NCBI GenBank assembly: GCA_035544835.1
Contig: DASZZV010000052.1
Location: forward strand, 1 to 14,537
Direction of reading: 5' to 3'
DNA: 14,537 bases
From: DASZZV01 sp035544835
GTDB taxonomy: Bacteria; Acidobacteriota; Thermoanaerobaculia; Gp7-AA8
Part shown: positions 14,351 to 14,537 of the stretch, in pieces
Layout of the letters: every line of letters starts with the position of its first letter
Numbering within the stretch: position 1 is the stretch's first letter
Position numbers and translations under genes: made by a program
Notes under the pieces: generated by a model
What the model was told of the DNA's origin: nothing
The model's database searches: none
The model's input: the letters and a program-made list of their open reading frames with translations, nothing else

Positions 14351-14465
14351 AGCCGCAGCGAGGGATCTGGGCGGGGGCCTCGACCCTTGGGCGCCGCGTA
14401 CAATCGTGGGAAATGCGTATTGGCTCGAGACCGCAAGGCCCCCGCCCAGATCCCTCGCTGCGGCT
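14351..14465. repeat. 30-bp perfect inverted repeat around a 55-bp spacer
   Basis: Positions 14351-14380 (beginning AGCCGCAGCGAGGGATCTGG) and 14436-14465 are exact reverse complements over 30 bp. The 55-bp spacer (14381-14435) shows no repeat. The arms contain one half of the GTCATCC...GGATCT repeat plus a GC-rich tail. It could form a strong stem and end rex transcription, but there is no T run, so a standard intrinsic terminator is not supported. A miniature mobile element is the other option. Confidence 0.85.
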
Positions 14466-14537
14466 TCTAAGAAACTCCCAGTATTTAGGCCGCTTTGCGG
14501 AGGTGTCATCCCGAGCGTCGAGCGAGGGATCTGGGCG

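Larger units (their letters stand above)
14243..14537. repeat. Gene-free 3' region with a cluster of short hairpin repeats
   Basis: No credible gene is found in these 295 bases. They contain a repeat of 27-28 bp (GTCATCC, variable loop, GGATCT) as direct copies at 14281-14307, 14342-14368 and 14505-14532 and an inverted partial copy at 14443-14465. Each full copy has a 5-bp stem, ATCCT/AGGAT or ATCCC/GGGAT, around a 12-13 nt loop. Motifs of this kind are dispersed between genes in several bacterial phyla. The last copy runs to the window edge, so the cluster probably continues. Confidence 0.85.

Noticed and set aside
14282..14509. Small minus-strand open frame (75 codons)
   Set aside because: It consists of the repeat cluster read backwards and has no protein-like features.

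Overview
The window is almost entirely a respiratory Complex I (NADH:quinone oxidoreductase, nuo) locus from a GC-rich bacterium. Ten subunits are present in two divergent blocks. The minus-strand block (positions 25-4526) reads parvulin-type peptidyl-prolyl isomerase lipoprotein, single-domain response regulator, four-helix membrane protein of the phage-holin IV family, STAS-domain protein, then nuoA, nuoE and nuoF. The plus-strand block (4694-14242) reads nuoG-nuoH-nuoJ-nuoK-nuoL-nuoM-nuoN and ends with rex, the NADH/NAD+-sensing repressor. nuoB, nuoC, nuoD and nuoI are not in the window; the H-J junction where nuoI often sits has zero intergenic bases.

The organism cannot be named from this window. 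High GC, GTG/TTG starts with good Shine-Dalgarno sites, a lipoprotein foldase, N7-motif NuoG, Rex control and dispersed GTCATCC...GGATCT repeats would suit Acidobacteriota or a neighbouring phylum. This is a low-confidence inference.

The two blocks diverge from a 167-bp intergenic region (4527-4693). It holds a sigma70-like promoter (TTGACG, 17 bp, TATTCT) for the nuoG block, and exactly at the predicted transcription start an 18-bp Rex-type operator, TTGTGAAAGTTTTCACGG. Because rex is the last gene of the same block, the sequence predicts a feedback circuit: Rex bound to NAD+ represses the Complex I membrane arm and itself, and rising NADH relieves repression. The operator may also affect the opposite transcript towards nuoAEF, but I see no convincing minus-strand promoter.

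Within the nuoG block most junctions are tight or overlapping (H/J abut, J/K and M/N share ATGA, N/rex are 3 bp apart). The exceptions are K/L (84 bp) and L/M (41 bp). The K/L gap is filled by an array of ten 7-bp units. A second 7-bp-unit array, of different sequence but the same inverted two-arm layout, fills the gap upstream of nuoA. The last 295 bases contain no gene: they hold three direct and one inverted copy of a short hairpin-forming repeat, with a 30-bp perfect inverted repeat and a 16-bp palindrome.

The most unusual protein is NuoH, which carries about 85-95 extra residues with two predicted membrane helices. NuoG is short (533 residues), yet keeps ligands for all its clusters including N7. 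I find no evidence of a wholly new system; the novelty lies in the Rex-autoregulated split operon, the NuoH insertion and the repeat elements.
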